15,755 nt of DNA from SIG589 sp964566175 (GTDB lineage Bacteria; Bacillota; Clostridia; Oscillospirales; Acutalibacteraceae), in NCBI GenBank assembly GCA_964566175.1, contig CAZMHU010000026.1, positions 1 through 15,755 of the forward strand, read 5' to 3'. This document shows, one piece after another, positions 13,934-15,755 of the stretch. The notes under the pieces are model-generated. The model did no database searches, was not told where the DNA came from, and saw nothing but the letters and a program-made list of their open reading frames with translations. The number at the start of each line of letters is the position of its first letter. Position 1 is the first letter of the stretch. The position numbers and the translations under genes are program-made.

Positions 13934-13974
13934 AAAAAACGCCGTTCTGCTTGCCTTGCAGAGCGACGTTTTTT
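13934..13974 (+). terminator. Bidirectional terminator between CarD-like and HAD genes
   Basis: AAAAAACGCCGTTCTGC (13934-13950) pairs with GCAGAGCGACGTTTTTT (13958-13974), a 17-bp stem with one C-A mismatch and one G-T pair and a 7-nt loop. It lies between two convergent genes. Confidence 0.85.
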
Positions 13975-13981
13975 GTTTTTA

Positions 13982-14707
13982 TTAGAGCAACGGTTCGGTG
14001 ACTTTCGGAAAATCCAGATAGTTGTCTATGGTGATATACGGAAAATCGGACTTGTAGACCGATTCGTCGTTACCGCCCTGACCGTAATCGTCGCCGATGT
14101 ATACAACGTTTTCGTGTGATAGACCGTACTCTTTACAGTATGTATCGAGCGCGTGATATTTGTTATACGGCTTCGGAGCCATATCGAACGATGATGAACC
14201 GCCGACAAACACGCAATATTCGTCAAAAGTATTTACAACATCGTCATAAATTTTTCTGCGCTTTTTGCGGTTGGGGTCGAAGGAAAGTTTGTCTTCCTGT
14301 TTTGCTGCCGTTCCGAGCAGAGGAAATGTTACACAGCCGGAAGAATGAAATTCGACACAGTCGCCGGTATATTCGGTATAACCGTATTTGTTTCTGAGCA
14401 GGTTAACCTTTTCGGTTACTTTTTCCCTATCACACTCGGCGGTAATGTCCTTTATAAGGTCAATGGTTTTTGTCGCTTCGTTGTAAACGCCGTACTGCAT
14501 ACCGTAATTTCCTATAATGTCAATCGGGAAACCCTCAAGTTGGTTGAAAATTCGCATAACCTGTCCCGCACCGACCATAAGAAGTTTGTATTTTTCGGAA
14601 AGTGCCGAGAGAACTGCTCTCTGTTCTGCGCTTATAGGTGTTTTATGCTGCGTGAGTGTACCGTCGAGATCCATTGCGATGACCTTAACGTTGTCAAACT
14701 TATTCAC
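13982..14707 (-). CDS. HAD-IIB hydrolase, phosphomannomutase-like
   Basis: The 241-aa protein has HAD motif I D13-L-D15-G-T-L-T and motif IV G205-D206-D207-YGQGGNDES, with K183 (YNKYHAL) at the motif III lysine position. Motif II is the unusual VGAGQ. The middle cap domain (EFHSSGCVTFPLLGT, FDPNRKKRRKIYDD, FVGGSSSFDMAPKPYNKY) resembles the eukaryotic-type phosphomannomutase family (PMM, HAD-IIB), which interconverts mannose 6-phosphate and mannose 1-phosphate. In bacteria such proteins may act as sugar-phosphate phosphatases instead. The start is GTG 14707 with AAGGGGA 8 nt upstream. It diverges from the DeoR-type regulator, a common arrangement for a sugar-phosphate enzyme and its sensor. 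The substrate is unproven. Confidence 0.8.
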   Translation of the reverse strand: MNKFDNVKVIAMDLDGTLTQHKTPISAEQRAVLSALSEKYKLLMVGAGQVMRIFNQLEGFPIDIIGNYGMQYGVYNEATKTIDLIKDITAECDREKVTEKVNLLRNKYGYTEYTGDCVEFHSSGCVTFPLLGTAAKQEDKLSFDPNRKKRRKIYDDVVNTFDEYCVFVGGSSSFDMAPKPYNKYHALDTYCKEYGLSHENVVYIGDDYGQGGNDESVYKSDFPYITIDNYLDFPKVTEPLL

Positions 14708-14740
14708 GAAAATATCCCCTTTACAAATTTATACACCTAA

Positions 14741-14769
14741 ACTATAATATAACAGTCAAAACAAATCAA
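14741..14769 (-). promoter_or_regulatory. Probable promoter of the HAD gene
   Basis: On the minus strand, TTGATT (14764-14769) precedes TATAGT (14741-14746) with a 17-bp spacer, placing the start about 30 nt before the GTG. Confidence 0.6.
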
Positions 14770-14830
14770 CAGTTAACCTAAAATATGCGTGAATAATGAA
14801 AATTTAAGGGAATATATGCTTAAATCGGTC

Positions 14831-14846
14831 AAAAACGGTCGTTTTT
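14831..14846 (+). promoter_or_regulatory. Palindrome next to the DeoR-type gene's ribosome binding site
   Basis: AAAAACG and CGTTTTT form a perfect 7-bp inverted repeat with a 2-nt spacer, immediately before the AGGAGGG ribosome binding site (about 14847-14853). A second CGGTC lies just upstream. The placement suits an operator for autoregulation by the encoded repressor, but an mRNA hairpin affecting translation is an alternative. Confidence 0.4.
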
Positions 14847-14859
14847 AGGAGGGACGAAA

Positions 14860-15609
14860 ATGCTTAACAGTGAAAGAGAACGCGAGATTTTAAACATACT
14901 GAAAACCGACGGATTTGCTTCGGTAAAGGGACTTTGTAATACGCTCTTTGCGAGTGAGTCAAGCATACGGCGGGATTTGAAATCGCTTGAAAAGCGAGGA
15001 CTTATCAAGCGGAGTTACGGCGGAGCGACGCCTGTCATGAATTTTTCGAATATCGTTTCTTTCGGCAGCCGTGCACACGAAAACGTTGCAGAGAAGCGGG
15101 AAATCGCTAAAAAGGCGGCAACGCTTATAAAGGAAAACAGCATTATTTTTCTCGACCAGTCATCAACGGCGTTTTATCTTGCTAATGAGATTGCCGATAA
15201 AAATTTTCTCACAGTGGTTACAAATAATATAGAGATAATGATGTTGCTTTCAAATTCGGGTATAAAACTTATATCTTCCGGCGGGGTGCTTAGCGGGGAA
15301 AACCGAAACTGCCTTATAAACGGCGATGCACAAAGGACTTTTGAGAATATTTTTGCGGATATTGCGTTTTTTTCGGTAAAGGCGGTGTCGGACGACGGTG
15401 TCATTACCGATTGCTCATATGATGAGATAAACGTGCGGCGGGCAATGCTGAAAAATGCGGAATGCAGGGTTCTCCTGTCCGACAGTTCAAAATTCGGTAT
15501 GCGTGCGCCTTTTAAGCAATGTACCCTTGACAATGTGGATTATCTGATAAGCGAGGGAGACAGCGCACAGCGGTTTTGCGGAACACAAAATAAAATCAGG
15601 CTGTTGTAA
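14860..15609 (+). CDS. DeoR/GlpR-family transcriptional regulator
   Basis: Residues about 5-60 form the DeoR-type winged helix-turn-helix (REREILNILKTDGFASVKGL, then SSIRRDLKSLEKRGLIKRSYGGA), in which SSIRRDL is the recognition helix. Residues about 75-235 form the DeoR C-terminal sensor domain of the isomerase-like fold, with IIFLDQSSTAFYLANEI, VVTNNIEIM, ISSGG and the closing RVLLSDSSKFG. These regulators bind a sugar phosphate and mostly repress sugar-utilization genes. At 249 aa it has the usual length. It diverges from the HAD phosphatase, a plausible target, and is not followed by a metabolic operon within the window. Confidence 0.92.
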   Translation: MLNSEREREILNILKTDGFASVKGLCNTLFASESSIRRDLKSLEKRGLIKRSYGGATPVMNFSNIVSFGSRAHENVAEKREIAKKAATLIKENSIIFLDQSSTAFYLANEIADKNFLTVVTNNIEIMMLLSNSGIKLISSGGVLSGENRNCLINGDAQRTFENIFADIAFFSVKAVSDDGVITDCSYDEINVRRAMLKNAECRVLLSDSSKFGMRAPFKQCTLDNVDYLISEGDSAQRFCGTQNKIRLL

Positions 15610-15614
15610 TCTTG

Positions 15615-15658
15615 AAAAGAGCCTGCACTCGGATAAAAACGGGTGCAGGCTCTTTTTT
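15615..15658 (+). terminator. Intrinsic terminator after the DeoR-type gene
   Basis: AAAAGAGCCTGCACTC (15615-15630) and GGGTGCAGGCTCTTTT (15641-15656) pair over 16 bp (one G-T pair) around a 10-nt loop, followed by Ts. Confidence 0.9.
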
Positions 15659-15679
15659 GTTTTTTTCAGGAGATAAAAC

Positions 15680-15716
15680 AAAAGCGGCAGGCGTGGAAGA
15701 TTTCACGCCTGCCGCT
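15680..15716 (-). terminator. Terminator of a leftward gene lying beyond the right edge
   Basis: AGCGGCAGGCGTG (15683-15695) and CACGCCTGCCGCT (15704-15716) form a perfect 13-bp stem. Only on the minus strand is it followed by a T-rich tract, so it probably ends a gene entering from the right. One minus-strand frame has a TGA at 15738-15736 just before it, a possible end of that gene, but the five visible codons are too few to identify it. Confidence 0.65.
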
Positions 15717-15755
15717 GTATAAAAATGCAACCTTTTCACAGAGTTTGGCACTCTG

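Noticed and set aside
1..15755. CRISPR arrays, tRNA, rRNA or insertion-sequence transposases
   Set aside because: No regularly spaced direct repeats, cloverleaf-forming stretch, rRNA-like sequence or transposase frame was seen on either strand.

Overview
The window looks like a chromosomal segment of a Gram-positive, low-to-moderate GC member of the Clostridia (Bacillota), most likely an Oscillospiraceae/Ruminococcaceae-type gut bacterium. The evidence is strong AGGAGG-like ribosome binding sites, sigma-A promoters with 17-bp spacers, frequent U-tract terminators, a Clostridia-type lipoprotein trigger factor, and a MobL/MobP3 relaxase of the kind carried by Clostridial integrative elements. 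The taxon is inferred from gene content only; there is no rRNA or tRNA in the window.

Region 1 (1 to about 3160) is mobile-element and junction DNA. The left edge enters the middle of a gene resembling an AAA/OLD-type ATPase. Its reading frame gives way at about 357-393 to an out-of-frame 3' remnant of another gene, which abuts a complete 735-aa relaxase. The relaxase has the His-rich HPHVH motif, seven Sel1-like repeats and a basic tail. Next is the first ~125 residues of a DUF3991/CHC2-like primase, cut at about 3120. No integrase, end or oriT is visible, so this is best read as an internal fragment of an integrative or mobilizable element with a broken gene on each side.

Region 2 (3131-5128) has an intact 243-aa single-domain ABC-type ATPase (COG3910-like) starting inside the primase remnant, a 378-bp gene-free stretch, and a 10-TM DMT/EamA-like transporter. 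Near-identical hairpin terminators follow the ATPase and the transporter.

Region 3 (5393-9444), all on the plus strand, encodes mainly envelope functions: a secreted beta-helix/GLUG-like protein with a seven-cysteine cluster and C-terminal membrane anchor, a lipoprotein FKBP/trigger-factor-like foldase, a metallophosphoesterase behind a near-consensus promoter, and an Amidase_3 plus SH3 cell-wall hydrolase. Most are separated by terminators and look like single-gene units.

Region 4 (9671-15755) is housekeeping: an M14 carboxypeptidase (minus), a Nudix hydrolase/histidine phosphatase pair (plus, stop and start adjacent), a convergent ung plus sugar O-acetyltransferase operon (minus), a CarD-like regulator diverging from ung, a phosphomannomutase-like HAD phosphatase (minus), and a divergent DeoR/GlpR-type regulator with a palindrome just upstream of its ribosome binding site. 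The right edge holds two hairpins, the second of which would terminate a leftward gene beyond the window.

I do not see a clear new multi-gene system. The most unusual area is the left 3.9 kb, where a relaxase fragment sits between a truncated ATPase gene and a stand-alone ABC ATPase.
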